From Laburnicola sp. R22_1 (lineage: Eukaryota; Ascomycota; Dothideomycetes; Pleosporales; Didymosphaeriaceae): a stretch of 64,000 nt of DNA. Each line of letters starts with the position of its first letter. Within the stretch, counting starts at the first letter, position 1. Under the pieces are notes generated by a model that saw nothing but the letters and a program-made list of their open reading frames with translations, searched no databases and had not been told where the DNA came from. The stretch spans positions 2,480,001-2,544,000 of the forward strand of contig JACONQ010000014.1 of the NCBI GenBank assembly GCA_014281115.1, read 5' to 3'. The translations under genes were made by a program, and so were the position numbers. Below, one piece after another: positions 11,401 to 22,617 of this stretch.

Positions 11401-12899
11401 CCAGAGGAAGGAAAAGTTGTCCCGCGAAAAATACCCACCACGAGCACACCCACAAAGCTTGTGGTAGCAGATGACTTGCTGCACCACATGATTGTGGTTA
11501 CGAACGAAGTCAAAGAAGAGCGAGCACCGCCGAACGGGTATAGAACTATGCTCTCGAGCCTCAAAATCGTCGACATGTTCAACGATGAATCAAACATGGA
11601 GCCCGAAATCAAAGAAGAGGGGTTACATGCCACCCCGAGACCCAAACCCCACAGAACGGAGGTCCATCTAGAGCATTATGAAAAGGTGCACTCGATGGCC
11701 AGGTGGATATTTGTCGATGGGAATGGACATCGAAAAGCGTTCATTGTTGTCGGGACTGGAATCACTGATTCTTTGGGGAAAGAGTCGGGACGTAGACTTG
11801 TTCTTCAAATCACGAAATCCGGACTCAACATACAAGATAAGAGGTCATTCGATCGTCCTGTGCGCTGTATAGCTGTCTACGACGATCAGCACATTGTCAC
11901 CATCATTGGAAACACCTTGCGGATTGAACAGTTAGAACGTTCAGATGGGGCCAGGTAAGTTAACAGCGTCGCCCTTTGCAGTAGAACTGGGCTGACGATT
12001 ATAGATGGCAACCACGAGCACATGTCGATTTACCCTCCGCTGGAGTTCACATGACTGTTTCTGGCAAGCTCATTTACGTCTCCACGAGCCATGATTCCCA
12101 TTTCTGCTATGAAGTCACCCAACAAGCCATGCAAGGGTCCGAGGAAACCGCGTTCAAAATCAAACGGATTTTCAGCGACTCACGTCAACGTCCTTCTCTA
12201 CGCCACCTAGTCCTCGAGTTCCCATTTCCAAAAACTTCTGATGTCCCAGACCGCTCCCCAGACTCGGGCGCCCTCGTCCTTCTTACGGACAAGAACGCTT
12301 CCGTGACAGGCCTCCTCCGTCCAAGCCGACCCCTCCATCCAAGGTGCCCGCCCAACCGAAGCGCCACTCCAACCTTATTCGAGGCCTGCCTTCCTCGCTC
12401 CGTCATCCGCATTCAACGAGGCGACATTCGACCGCCGTGGCGTCGCGCTTATTCCCCCGATGAACCTTCCACAGCCACCACCGGCGTCCTATGCGACGAT
12501 ATAATCGGCGCCTGTACAGACGGCACCATCTACAGCTTCAGCATCCTCTCCGCCCCGGCCCGCCGCCTCCTCCGGCTCCTCCAAAACCTCATCGAAGCCA
12601 AACAAAAGCGCGACCCCGCGCTGCAATTCAGCACCGTCCAGCATCGTCGCAGCGGCGACATTTTCAGCCTTTTGCAAAATGGGGCTGAGGGCGCGCAGGA
12701 TGGGAAGATCCGGGCGAGCGATGTGGATCCTGAGGGGCTGGAGAGGGGGGCGGCGGCGCCGAGGTTTAAGCATGTGGATGGGGATGTGTTGGGGGGGTTT
12801 TTCTTTGAGGAGGGGGTGATTTGGAGGGGTTGGTGCGGGTGGGGTGTGAGGGGGTGTTGGGGTGCTTTTTTGGGAGGGGGTGAGGGGGTGAGGGGGTGA
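8493..12899 (+). CDS. MMS1_N/CPSF_A-type multi-propeller protein
   Basis: Four exons, 8493-9438, 9510-11017, 11056-11954 and 12005-12899, predict about 1415 aa. All joins are GT-AG and keep frame; the 38-nt second intron is unusually short. The N-terminus (EFQFQGSVLVDGEW, then TIVESPLYRTILPANIR) matches a widespread ascomycete family carrying the MMS1_N domain, the first propeller of the DDB1/RSE1/CPSF1 group. These proteins are scaffolds in ubiquitin ligase, splicing or polyadenylation complexes; the role of this fungal branch is not settled. WD-like beta-propeller strands repeat through the protein, with no signal peptide or membrane segment. The last ~45 codons are extremely Gly/Trp-rich because the DNA becomes almost pure G with few C, so the true C-terminus may differ. 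Confidence 0.8.
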
Positions 12900-13801
12900 G
12901 GGGTGGGGAGGGGGAGGTGGAGGGGGAGAGGGGGTTGGAGTGGATGGAGGGGTGGCTTGGGAGGGTGCTTATGCCGGTGCTTTGAGGGGTGGGGTGGTGG
13001 TGGTAGAGATTCGAGGACGGGGTTTTCTTTCTTTTTGGTGTATGTTTTTCGTGGGACATTTTTTTGCGTGGTGGAGGTTGGGGTTTACAGAGAGCAATGG
13101 TTACGGTTGGTGTGTGTATTCTGCGCTTCTTTCCTTTTATTTCCTTTGCTTTTCAATGCATAGTTTGATTGATGATGGAAGGCGAGAGAGGCAGACTCTC
13201 AGACTCGTGATCTTGACGGACGAACGTATAGATTGAGAAGTCGTCCATTCGTCCGCTTTTAGTGATACATTCTAGCGGCTAGGTAGGTAGGTATGACTTT
13301 GGCTTTGCTTCTCTTACTTATTTACTTTCTCAAAATTCTTCTGTTCTGTCTTCGTCCCACCAACCCTACATATATTTTATCTCTAACCCCTATCTGTTAT
13401 TTGCTTTCATGCTCAGTCAGTGCGCGCGCACGTACGTACGCTTGGTAAGGTAAGCTTTCACACAAAACGAAACTAGCCGTCGTTATCATATCCTATCCAC
13501 CCAAGCCTGTATCTGTATCTGTATCTTGTATCTCTGATTACAATCTCCGTTCGTTTTCGTTTCGTTTCCTTTTGCTAGGCTTGGGGCTGGGCTTAGCACG
13601 TCCGCTTCCTAACCTTTGCGTGGAAATCTCGGCCTGTGAAACTATATAACGTCCAACATGATCAGCTTTCATATCCTGCACAGTACAGCTTCCATGTGCC
13701 GCAAAACTTCTAGAGCCGAACAGAGCAGAATACTTAGAGCACTGAGACGAAAGAAAGGAAAAAAGAAAAAAGAGGAGAGGGGGGGGGAAGGGAAGGACGT
13801 A
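12900..13801. other. 3' intergenic region with G-rich tract
   Basis: Directly after the propeller gene is a strongly G-rich + strand stretch (to ~13010) with repeated gggggtga units that could form G-quadruplexes, then T-rich sequence. A purine run lies at ~13749-13798. No gene is supported; these are the convergent 3' ends of the propeller gene and the P450. Confidence 0.5.
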
Positions 13802-15677
13802 CTATGTTAAGAGTAGGTCTACCCACTCCATATCCTTATCCTCCGTCTGGTAGATTTCCAACTCAAAGCGGCGGAAGAGGTTGGCGTAGAGGGTGGTGAG
13901 TTCGGCGAGGGCGAGGCTTTTTCCCATTTTCTTGTTAGCTTTTCCTTTCCATGCACATAGCAAAGGACCAAAGAAATGTCGAGAAACAAAAAAAAGAAGC
14001 ACTCACTCCCTCCCCAAACACCCCCTCGTGCCCCGCCCAAAACTAACCATATATCGATCCAACCTCTCCCCCTCCTTCATCCACCGCTCCGGCACAAACT
14101 TATCCCCATCCGGAAACACATCCGGGTGCCGGTTGAGCAGGTACGCCGAGGTAGACAGGATAGTCCCGCGAGGCAGGGCGTGCCCGTATAGCGTGTAGCC
14201 TGCGGCTGGGATCCGGCGGGGCAGTTTCCCCGGAAGGGGAGAGGAGATGCGCAGGGTTTCTTTGAGGAGGGCTGTCTGGAGATAGCCGAGTTAGTCCACA
14301 TCCCCTCCAACCCGACATGCCATTATTATCATCATCATCAGCGAAAAGTAACCATCCTACATACCAAATAAGGCAACCTCCGCACCTTCTCATACGTAAT
14401 CTCCTCCCCCATATCCGGGAACGCAGCCACCAGCTCATCGTTGAGCGCGCGATGGATGCCCGGGTTCCGAAGGACTTGGTAGATGCCGACGATGATGGCG
14501 TCTGAGGCGGTGTCGTTGCCGGCCGAGAGCAGCATGATGACTTCTTCGGCGAGTTGGCTGGCGTTGAGCGTGCTGTGGTCTTTGGCGGAGGTGGGGTCGC
14601 AGAGCGTGTCGATTACTATGGAGTGGTTGAAGGCTTGTTTGGGGGTCGTGGGCGTGCTGGCGTCAGTGGTGCTGCCGACGCGGGGGGCGGAGCGCTCGCG
14701 GAGGTAGGCGTCGATGAGGGTGATGCATTGCTGGGGGACGTTGTTAGCTGGTGCTGTGCGTGGTTGTGGTTGTTCGGCGAGCGACAAGCGGAACAAGAGG
14801 AGGGGGCCGGCGCACCTTTCTGAATTCCATGATGGGGATGGGGAACAACGACAGCCATTCGGGCAGTGCGAGAGAAAATTTCGTAAAGTTGGGGAATGCC
14901 GTGCCGATCCAGCCCGCTTCGAAGGTCGCGTGCAAGTACTCGATGAATTGGTTTTTAAACTCTGGGTCCTGCATGCAGCCCAGTTCTTTGCCGAGGACAA
15001 TCTCAGAAATGACGTCCATGGTAAATGCTTTGGCGGCTTTGAATACATTCACGGGCTCGTCGGTCGCAGCGAAGCCCTCGAGTCGCTCCAGCAGGTGGTC
15101 GACTTTTGCTTTGACCATCGGCGCGAGCTCTTGCACGCGCTGCGCCGACAGCGCAGGCGTAAGCACCTGTCTCCGAATCCGATGTCGAACGGGATCAACT
15201 TCTCCAATAGACGTGCCCGGGAACGTGATGAAGCTGTAGAACTCGGGCTCTTTGGTAAAGTGCGAACCCACTTTCGTCATGTCTTGAAACACCTCTGGAT
15301 CATTGATGTGCAGTTCGTTCGGAGCGATGCGAACCACGGGGCCTTGTTCCCAATTCAGCGGATCAACACAGCAGGCATGTGCGGGGAGGTTTGGTGGTAG
15401 ACTAACCCAGGCGCTCGTGGAGGCGTTCGATTTCGAAGAGTAGCTTGCCTTTTTGGTGGAAGTTCCAGTACCATTCGTACCTGTAGCGGGTTAAGTTTGT
15501 ATGGGTGGATTGGTATCAGGTCAGGTGTGTAGTATACCATGGTTTGGATACTGCGGCGAGCGTTGGACCTGGATAGCGGGACAGGGGATGGAAGAAGAGG
15601 CGGTAGATGGCTCGCACGATCCAGAATGCTAGGTAGGCCACGATGAAGCGGCCGACTGTATTCAAGATACTCAACAT
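13802..15677 (-). CDS. cytochrome P450, CYP58/trichodiene-oxygenase-like
   Basis: Six exons: 15677-15538, 15480-15407, 15342-14816, 14730-14365, 14275-14007 and 13916-13802; 496 aa. An N-terminal membrane anchor (residues ~2-28) leads to the hinge FFHPLSRYPGP. The I-helix oxygen-binding motif is AGNDTAS, the K-helix is KETLR, the PERW motif is present, and the heme loop reads FGRGTRGCLG with the axial Cys. The last intron uses the acceptor at 13917; this choice gives CLGRDLALAEL, the normal helix after the heme Cys. Overall it resembles fungal secondary-metabolism P450s of the CYP58 type (HERLGPVVRIAPNELHIND). It is an ER-bound monooxygenase needing a P450 reductase. Substrate unknown; it could tailor the polyketide made by the PKS 20 kb away, but that is inference. 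Confidence 0.88.
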
Positions 15678-16620
15678 GTCGAAAAGGAGTGATAAATGAA
15701 AACTCAGAGCATAGATGACACTCGCGCGTTCGAAAAAGCGACCAAAAAACGATGCATGTGAGCGTGGTTCCACCGCGATTCGAGTGGGGCGCGAGCAGAC
15801 CTGGAAATCACCCAACCTTCGCACTGCGGTCGCGAAGGCCCCAAAAATTGTAACCACCCTTGTCAGACACGACAAGGCAGATTGCATGCATGTCGAAGTA
15901 CCGTACGCGCCGAATTCAATATGTAACGCATCCTTGTGGTCCCCGAAGAGGGATGAATGACTCGCACGGACGATCGGACGATGCTACCTAATTTGTCTAG
16001 CGTCCCGACCAGCTGAATGTAAGCACTTCGTATGAATCCTGTATCGTCAGTCCCGTCAAAGCTACACGTCGGAATTGTACACGAGGAATGCGTACGTAGC
16101 ATAGGCTCTCGAGAGCGCGGGTGCGCCCGCCCCCAGGGCTAAAACACGTTCCATCGTGGAAGGCGCAAGTTAACGGGCAGGCCTCCAAGTAATAGCGGGC
16201 AGGCCTGTAAGTCACCCTTTTCAACTATGAAGAAATTATTAATTTTTAAAGAAAAAGTTATTAAAAACAAAGGGTTTATCTTTACATTTAATTGCCTTTT
16301 TACTGCGCACTAATTTTAAAGGAAAAAGCTATTATTTTTAAGATAAAATAGCTTTTAAAGTTCAGATGTCTTTGTTTTCTTTAAAGTTTAATGTGCGCAC
16401 GGGCGAGGCGAAGTGGGTCGCGCAAGGGTTAAGATCATATGGTTGGTTTACTTGGAGGCCTGCCCGTTAACTTGCGCCATCGTGGAATCCTCCTTTTTTT
16501 AGCATCTCTCTTGGGTCCAAAATAGCCGTTAGTGAGTGTTACCTTGTTCTCAAAAGCGACCTGTTGTGCGGTCGCAATATGCACGCTTGTTGCTGGAGCC
16601 TGTAGTCACGATTCGACATA
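15678..16620. other. intergenic region holding a MITE
   Basis: The upstream regions of the leftward P450 and the rightward FAD oxidase meet here. No gene is supported. The notable content is the 317-bp inverted-repeat element at 16162-16478. Confidence 0.55.
16162..16478. mobile_element. MITE with 31-bp perfect TIRs and 9-bp target duplication
   Basis: The ends 16162-16192 and 16448-16478 are perfect inverted repeats of 31 bp (starting GGCGCAAGTTAACGGGCAGG). The 9-mer ATCGTGGAA flanks both sides (16153-16161 and 16479-16487), a textbook target-site duplication. Its length fits Mutator-like elements, which duplicate 9-11 bp. The 317-bp interior is AT-rich with no ORF, so it is non-autonomous. 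A second copy of gggcaggcct lies just inside the left TIR. It sits ~140 bp upstream of the FAD oxidase start. Confidence 0.85.
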
Positions 16621-18239
16621 ATGGTCTTTTCTAAAGTCGCTCTTTTATCTCTTTGCTCTTTTCTTACGACGTCATATAGTCTTCCCAATCCGGGGACGGG
16701 ACATGAAAATGTCGCCGATAAGCTTGTACGGCGGGGGCAAAGTGCCAGTGCGGTCTGTTCCCAGTTCGCCAAGGCGTGGCCGACGGCGGTGATCACGCCT
16801 GCGAATGGTACTGCATACGACCAGCAGCGAGAGGCACATTGGTAAGTAATGTCTTCGTCCAAGCATAATCGAAGTTAATATTTGTACCAGGTCGCCGACA
16901 GCGTGGAAGTCGCCAGCTTGTATCGTCACTCCGGGCTCAGTTGAAGAGCTACAGTCGGCGTTCAAGCAGCTTGTATCTTCCAATGTGACATTCGCTCTTC
17001 GAGGATCTGGGCATTCGCCGCTTCCATTGTGGGGAAACCTAGATGGCGGCGTGTTGCTGTCAACGAAAGCGATCAATGACATCGAATACGACGAAGCCTC
17101 CGAAACGGTTCGTGTGGGGTTTGGTAACAACTGGGGGTCGCTTTACAGCTATCTCGAATCTTATGGCCGGATATCTTTGGGTGGAAGAGCGCCAACAGTT
17201 GGACTGGCTACAATATTAGGAGGTAAACATGACAACAGCTTCCCAGAATGCGACAAGAGGACTGACACCCGCAGGCGGCCTGTCGCATTTATCGAATCAA
17301 TACGGATTCGTTTCAGACAGCGTCATCGAATTCGAAGTGATCGATGGTAGTGGAGAGCTCATCAAAGCTAATTCTCAGACCAACCCCGAGCTCTTCTTCG
17401 CACTGAAAGCAGGCGGTACCAACTTCGGCATTGCGACGCATGTCACCATGCAAACATTTCCTCTCGGCAAGGTCTGGGGCGGAGCTCTCGTATATACCAA
17501 CGACTATAGAGACGATTTGATGCGGGCCTTCGCAACATATCAGCAATCCGGGCAACTAGATCGGAAATCGGCGCTTCTCAGCTACATGGGCATCAGCAAC
17601 GACACCATCTATGTCGTCCTCGCATATATGGACGAGGTTGAAAAGCCTGCAGCTTTCCAGCCGTTTTACGACATTCCTTTTGCTTTTGACGGTACGCGCA
17701 TGCACGATCACTTGACAGACCTTATTAGCGAAAGCGTGGATATGGTTGTGCCTAGATGGACATACGGATCCTGCAGTTTCTTTCTCGACAACGATACCTA
17801 CGTCGACGTCGCGAGGGTAGCTCAAAACGCGACATCTCGTCTTTCCACAATCAACGGAGGCTCCATGGTCCTTCAACCGCAGCCCATCTCCGCGTCTATG
17901 GTCGAGGAATCGCTCAAGCGAGGGACAAGCCCAATGACTGCGAATCTCGAAACGAAGGCTCAGATGTGGCTCGAAATCAACATTGGTTGGGTCTCCGAGT
18001 CGGACGATGCACGCGTGGGCGAGATCCTACAGGACACGTTGGCCGACATCGATGAGCTAACACAGTCTCGTGGCCTCTATTCTCAGTTTGTGTTCCCCAA
18101 CGATGCGTACCTGACTCAAGATCCGCTGCGGAGTTTTGGTCAAAATACATATACGAAGTTGAAGCGCATCAGCCGGACGTATGACCCAGACGGCGTCTTT
18201 CAGACTCGTTTGCCGGGTGGCTTCAAGCTGGGCATGTGA
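16621..18239 (+). CDS. secreted FAD-dependent oxidase (FAD_binding_4, BBE-type)
   Basis: Three exons, 16621-16841, 16891-17222 and 17275-18239, encode 505 aa. A signal peptide (residues 1-20, MVFSKVALLSLCSFLTTSYS) targets it to the secretory route. The FAD-binding region runs from ~75 to 250, with RGSGHSPLPLWGNLDGG, where the His after GSG is the usual site of covalent flavin attachment, and LGGRAPTVGLATILGGGLSHLS near the second flavin contact. The C-terminus ends in the berberine-bridge-like block (TYTKLKRISRTYDPDGVF). Such enzymes oxidise alcohols, sugars or pathway intermediates and release H2O2; many occur in fungal metabolite clusters. Substrate unknown. Several Asn-x-Ser/Thr sites fit secretion. 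Confidence 0.87.
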
Positions 18240-18704
18240 CCCTTGAGCTTGGGATTTTAGTGCATCCAGACAGTTTATTTTTATGTATATACCTTGCTTT
18301 GTCGCATTGTTTTTCTAGTGTTCGTTGCCCTAATTAACTAATTTTTTAAGTAAGCCTACGTAGGCGTGGTACGGTAGTTTTGGAGCACTTTAACCCCCAC
18401 TTTCCACGACGAAGCAGTGGCGATTATTTCCATAGACTACGGCATTCATCTTCTCTAATTCGCATCCCCCGCGATCTTGCGCGATTGCGCGGCCTGCATG
18501 CCCACATCTAGGTGTACATCGAATGAGGTTTCGGCCTCGACAGGCCCTTGAAATAGCTGTCTCCGAATTGCTTGAGTACAGCTACAGGCACACAAAGGCG
18601 AAATATATCAACGCATAGCACTTTCAAGCAGCAAGCACGGGAAATCGGGGTACAGGATTCTATTCATTCGATTCTATTCATTCACTCGCCTTTCCTTGAT
18701 TTCA
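18240..18704. other. 3' intergenic, convergent genes
   Basis: 465 bases between the stop codons of the FAD oxidase and the aspartic protease. A 12-base palindrome (gcctacgtaggc) lies near 18353-18364. No gene is supported. Confidence 0.5.
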
Positions 18705-20071
18705 CTACAATCCTGCGCTGAGCTCTTGCACATCGGAGGCAGTGGTATTGATGTTCGACTGTGCCATCAACAGTCGCTTCTGGTCCAAGTCATAAACAAT
18801 GTACGCTCCTTGCATAAACGGGGTTCCCAGACTGACATCGTCCGAAGCAAATATGGGGAGGAAACACGTGCCTTCTGAATCCCGGTCGACCATGGCGGCC
18901 AGCGGAGTGCTGACCTTTACCTGGTTGTTGTTAAAGCCGAAAGAGATGCTTTCTCCGCCCGAGCCAAGGTCGCAGGGTACATTGCTTATTTCGCCCAGCT
19001 CTTCGTCAACCGTCAAGCCCATGGCCATGGCCAGCGTCCGCAGTGCGCCGATGGGAACATCCAATTCGGGGTTTCCGGTATCAATCAGACTTGGGGAAAA
19101 GCCGCCTCGTGGTGTTAGGTCGACATCCCCCCTCGATGAAGACGAAGACGAATTTTCGTGTCGTCGTGCCAAGTTAGCATTGCCGCCCGCCGCCGAGGAA
19201 TTGCCTCGCACTAAGGTCATGGAGCTGAATTCAATCACAAAGGCTCTCTTGACGCCATCGTCGTCGGCCAAGATGGGTGCCTCTTGGAGCTTGCCCTGAA
19301 ATTTCGCAGTATCGATTCCGCCGAAGACCATAGAGCCTTCAGGAGCGCCTATCATAAGTATGTCTTAGTAAAAAACCCCAATGACTAAGCGATGGGTATT
19401 TCTGACTCACGCAAATCGTTAATGTAGATGCCATACAAATTATCAGTGACGGCACCGACATCTTTGAGGTGGGCCGGTACGTTCTGGTAAAGTTGGTCGG
19501 TGGCTTCGTTTCCGATAGGACCGACACCCATGACGGGAAACAGTGGATTTCCCTCCGGGAGAAAGCCATCATCCTCCACCCCGAACAGGGCATCGGGCAC
19601 ACTCTGGTTTCCGAACGTCAAGGTCGACTGGACCCTTTGGCCTTGGAAGTTTTCGCCGTTCGCAAAGTCGGTGTTGAGCGCTATGTTGAGATACGTAACT
19701 TGTGAATCCTTGTCCGGATCGAACGAGCCAGCGACAAAAGGTGAGTCGGCACACTGCTGTGTGGGCTTCTGGCAGAGTTTGCTGCCAGTCTTCGGGACGA
19801 TGAAATCGCTACTGCCAGTGTCCAAGATCGCCATTACGGGCTGTGGCGGTGAGCCAACTCCCACTTCGATAAGAGGGACTGCAGAGGTGGAGGTACCAAG
19901 TCAGTATATGTCTCACTGCAGTTCGTACAGGTGCCTCTTACTCCGGCCCGCTTCATCGCTTCTGAAGGTCTTTAGTCTCATGGGTATGAATTTGGAGGTT
20001 TGCGCCTGCGCTACCTGCCCCTTGGCGAAAAGGGAAGTGTATAAAAGCACGGAGAGCAGTCGCGAAGCCAT
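18705..20071 (-). CDS. secreted pepsin-like aspartic protease (A1 family)
   Basis: Three exons, 20071-19942, 19878-19411 and 19348-18705, give 413 aa. The N-terminus is a signal peptide (MASRLLSVLLYTSLFAKGQVA) and a short basic propeptide. The first catalytic motif is ILDTGSSDF, preceded by VGVGSPPQPV; the second is LIDTGNPELD. Between them is the typical NLYGIYINDLRAPEGSMVFGGID stretch, spread over a splice join that confirms the model. A Ser/Arg-rich loop (ENSSSSSSRG) precedes the second Asp, as in yapsin-like enzymes. The C-terminus shows no clear GPI signal, so secretion rather than wall anchoring is more likely. It is expected to be active at acid pH; the substrate is unknown. Confidence 0.88.
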
Positions 20072-20630
20072 GATCGGAGAATTGAATTGAAGATTGGACT
20101 GAAAAACAAAATAAAATAAAAAGTTAAAGTAGGGATGCTAATGAAAGATAAAAAGATATGGAATGAGTATGGAGATTGTCTTGCTATTGGCATCTCAGTG
20201 GCAACATACTTCTACATATAGTTGTTAATTGCTCGTGCTCTCAACTGCCACATGGCGGACAGAACAACTTCCGCAGCCTTCTGGAAACAATCCACCCGTA
20301 ACTGAGGTCCATGTTCATAATGCTTTGTGTCGGCACTATAAAAGCAAAGACCAAGAAGAACGCATGTCATTGGCCTGCCTTGAGCGAATTATGTACGAGT
20401 TTCCACCATTATTAGGGAGATCCCTACCGCGGCGCTGTTTGAAAGAATGGACGTGCATGTAGCGGGGTTTAGGAAAAGACGAAGTGGAGGTAGTGCACAG
20501 TGGCTTTATTTTCGGAAGAACCCACCGAGAGCCCTAAGTATGAGAATGGGCATAATTAATAACCGGCCCGACCAGCACCGGTACGCATATTCCGGGAAGT
20601 TTTGTTTCGAATGTCGTTTCGAATGTCGTT
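20072..20630. other. intergenic
   Basis: This is the upstream region of the leftward protease, beginning with an A/T-rich stretch (20090-20160). A 12-base unit (gtttcgaatgtc) repeats about four times, with drift, from ~20600 into the desaturase pseudogene's 3' end. No gene is supported. Confidence 0.45.
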
Positions 20631-21404
20631 TCAAATACCGTTTCGAGGCCCGTCGAACCAAGCTTCTGCAGCAGGTGTTGCCAAGAACACAATTATTCTA
20701 GCGAGGAAATCACTTTTCATCAGAACTGATCGCTCGTCCAGAGATATTGAGCCCATGAATGGCTGCTTAGCTGCAACTGCAACGAATAGCCAGCCTTGTC
20801 TTGTCTTATCAGGGAAATCTACTGGACACATAGGTCCTTCTGGCAAGTTGAGATATTGCTCGCTTTTGGTGTGTTTGACAGGGTTGCCCTGCTCGTCCAC
20901 AAGTCCTTGCGCCCGCATCACCTTGAGCGCATCATGGATAGGATCCAGTGCTGGCTCCGGCAGCTGTGCGAGCCGAAATAGGCGTCGGCCCAGGTAAAGT
21001 ATTGTCCGTAGTTGACTGTGAAGTACATGTGGTGTAGTGTGTGGTGCGCGGGACTGTTGGTGAACTTCTCTGTCTAGTGACGCGTAATCATGTCGCCGTC
21101 GTGACTGAAGATGGTCCAAATCCGCACACCAATGAAGAGGACCAAGTACAGATACCTCTGCATTGGGCAAATGAAAACGATGAGACTTTTGGGCTCCTCA
21201 GTATTGGCGTTTTGAGGATGAGAGTGACGGATTACTCACTGGTATGGCAGAGACTGCACGTACCCATCAAGCGGGTGAAAAGCCAGCGCAGCCCATGGCG
21301 TGGGAACTTATCTCATTAGCGTGCCACCCGAATGTACGAGAAGGCAAGGAGATGATGGTTAATAATGTGGAGCCTTACCGATCCATTTGTGATGTGTCTT
21401 GTGC
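20631..21404 (-). pseudogene. truncated, frame-broken sterol C-5 desaturase (ERG3-like)
   Basis: Leftward reading gives the C-terminal half of a fatty-acid-hydroxylase-family sterol desaturase: HHKWI at ~21395-21380, an intron, PTPWAALAFHPLDGYVQSLPY, a second intron, a membrane segment, then NSPAHHTLHHMYF and VNYGQYFTWADAYFGS. The His-box residues and both introns (21378-21307 and 21239-~21198) are preserved. It is broken: the region encoding the N-terminal half is absent before ~21404; an in-frame TAG sits at ~21073 where the family usually has Trp; and the frame shifts by one base near 20977, after which LPEPALDPIHDALKVM continues in another frame. ERG3 enzymes add the C-5 double bond in ergosterol synthesis. 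This copy should be inactive. Confidence 0.8.
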
Positions 21405-21458
21405 CTGTTTTCTCACGTGCCTAGGCTCCGCCGCGGGCCCGGCACCGAGGCGCTAGAT

Positions 21459-21468
21459 ATCACGTGAC
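21459..21468. promoter_or_regulatory. ATCACGTGAC palindrome upstream of the SDR
   Basis: A CACGTG core in a near-palindromic context lies ~120 bp before the SDR start codon. Such E-box-type sites bind fungal bHLH regulators (Cbf1 type), but one site is weak evidence. Another CACGTG core lies ~50 bases upstream, at ~21413-21419. Confidence 0.25.
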
Positions 21469-21585
21469 ATGGCTGGGCCAATACCCGAACATCTGGTACA
21501 ACAAAGCTACAGCCTCCCGCAACTCCACACCTTATTGTTCCTTTCGTCGTAATAAACCGTGCACCGAACTTCTGCTATCGACACC

Positions 21586-22617
21586 ATGGGTGGTTTCTTG
21601 GACTTCGTCTATCGGCAGTGGACGGTCAAACCGAAGCCTCTCCCCCCAACGACCTCACTGGATGGCAAAACAGCGCTTGTGACGGGCGCGAACAGTGGGC
21701 TTGGCTTCGAAGCCGCTCGCGAACTTGTGGCGCACAAGCTTTCGCGCCTTATCCTCGCTGTCCGAGATGACACCAAAGGCGAAGCCGCGAAGAAGTCAAT
21801 CCTAGAGGCGTCACCATCCAAGTGCCAGATAGAAGTCTGGCTCCTGGACCATGAATCCTATGAAAGCATTGTCGAGTTTGGAAAGCGGATCGAGACCTTG
21901 GACAGACTGGACTATGCCCTCCTCAACTCGGGCGTGAAGATGATGCAGTACAAACCTTCGCTGCTCGGCCACGAAACCAACGTCCAAATCAACCACATTG
22001 GAACCTCTGCCGTCTCTCTCGAAGTGCTCCCGACTCTACGAAAGACGGCTCGAAAGTTCAACACTCCAACGCGCATGACTATTGTTTCTTCCGAGGGCCA
22101 TTTCTGGATCCCCTTCAAAGAGCGTACTGCCGAAAACATCCTGAAGCGAATGGACGACGAAGAGACCTTCGGCACTCAGATGCAGCGATATTACACATCT
22201 AAGTTACTCAATATTCTCTGGACGCGGGAGCTTGCGAGCAAAGTCCCGGCGGAGGAAGTCGTTATCAACACTGTCAACCCAGGCTTCTGCTACAGCGGAC
22301 TTCATCGGCACAGTGCAGGGATAATCAATATCTTCCTGTGGCTAATGGCTTGGACTCCCGCCCAAGGTGGAAATTGTCTCGCCGATGCGCTCGTACAGCA
22401 TGAGAACTCTCATGGGGAGTATCTCAGCGATCAGCGACAGACACAGTAAGTTGCATTTGCGCATCCCTAAAATCGCTAACTTGCTGACGACATGGGTAGA
22501 CCGTCACCTTTTGTCCTATCTACCGAGGGTCAGACGGCCCAGAAGAAGATCTGGGCCGAGACGATCGCTCTCTTGAAGCAGGAGGCTCCAGGTATCGACA
22601 CTTCAGTGGTGGCTTAG
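21586..22617 (+). CDS. short-chain dehydrogenase/reductase
   Basis: Two exons, 21586-22445 and 22500-22617, encode 325 aa. The Rossmann nucleotide motif TGANSGLGFEAA starts at ~residue 36, and the catalytic YYTSK motif is at ~205 with the expected Ser upstream (IVSSEGH). The usual NNAG motif is replaced by LNSGV, common in the fungal retinol-dehydrogenase-like branch. No signal peptide is seen. It reduces or oxidises a carbonyl/alcohol pair with NAD(P)H. It lies 7 kb, mostly a recent retrotransposon, from the SAT4/OMT/PKS block; before that insertion it was only ~1 kb away, so it is a plausible cluster member. Substrate unknown. Confidence 0.87.

Noticed and set aside
13917..14006. Apparent frameshift after the P450 heme Cys
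   Set aside because: Using the AG at 13918-13917 instead of an earlier one restores CLGRDLALAEL, so the gene is intact.
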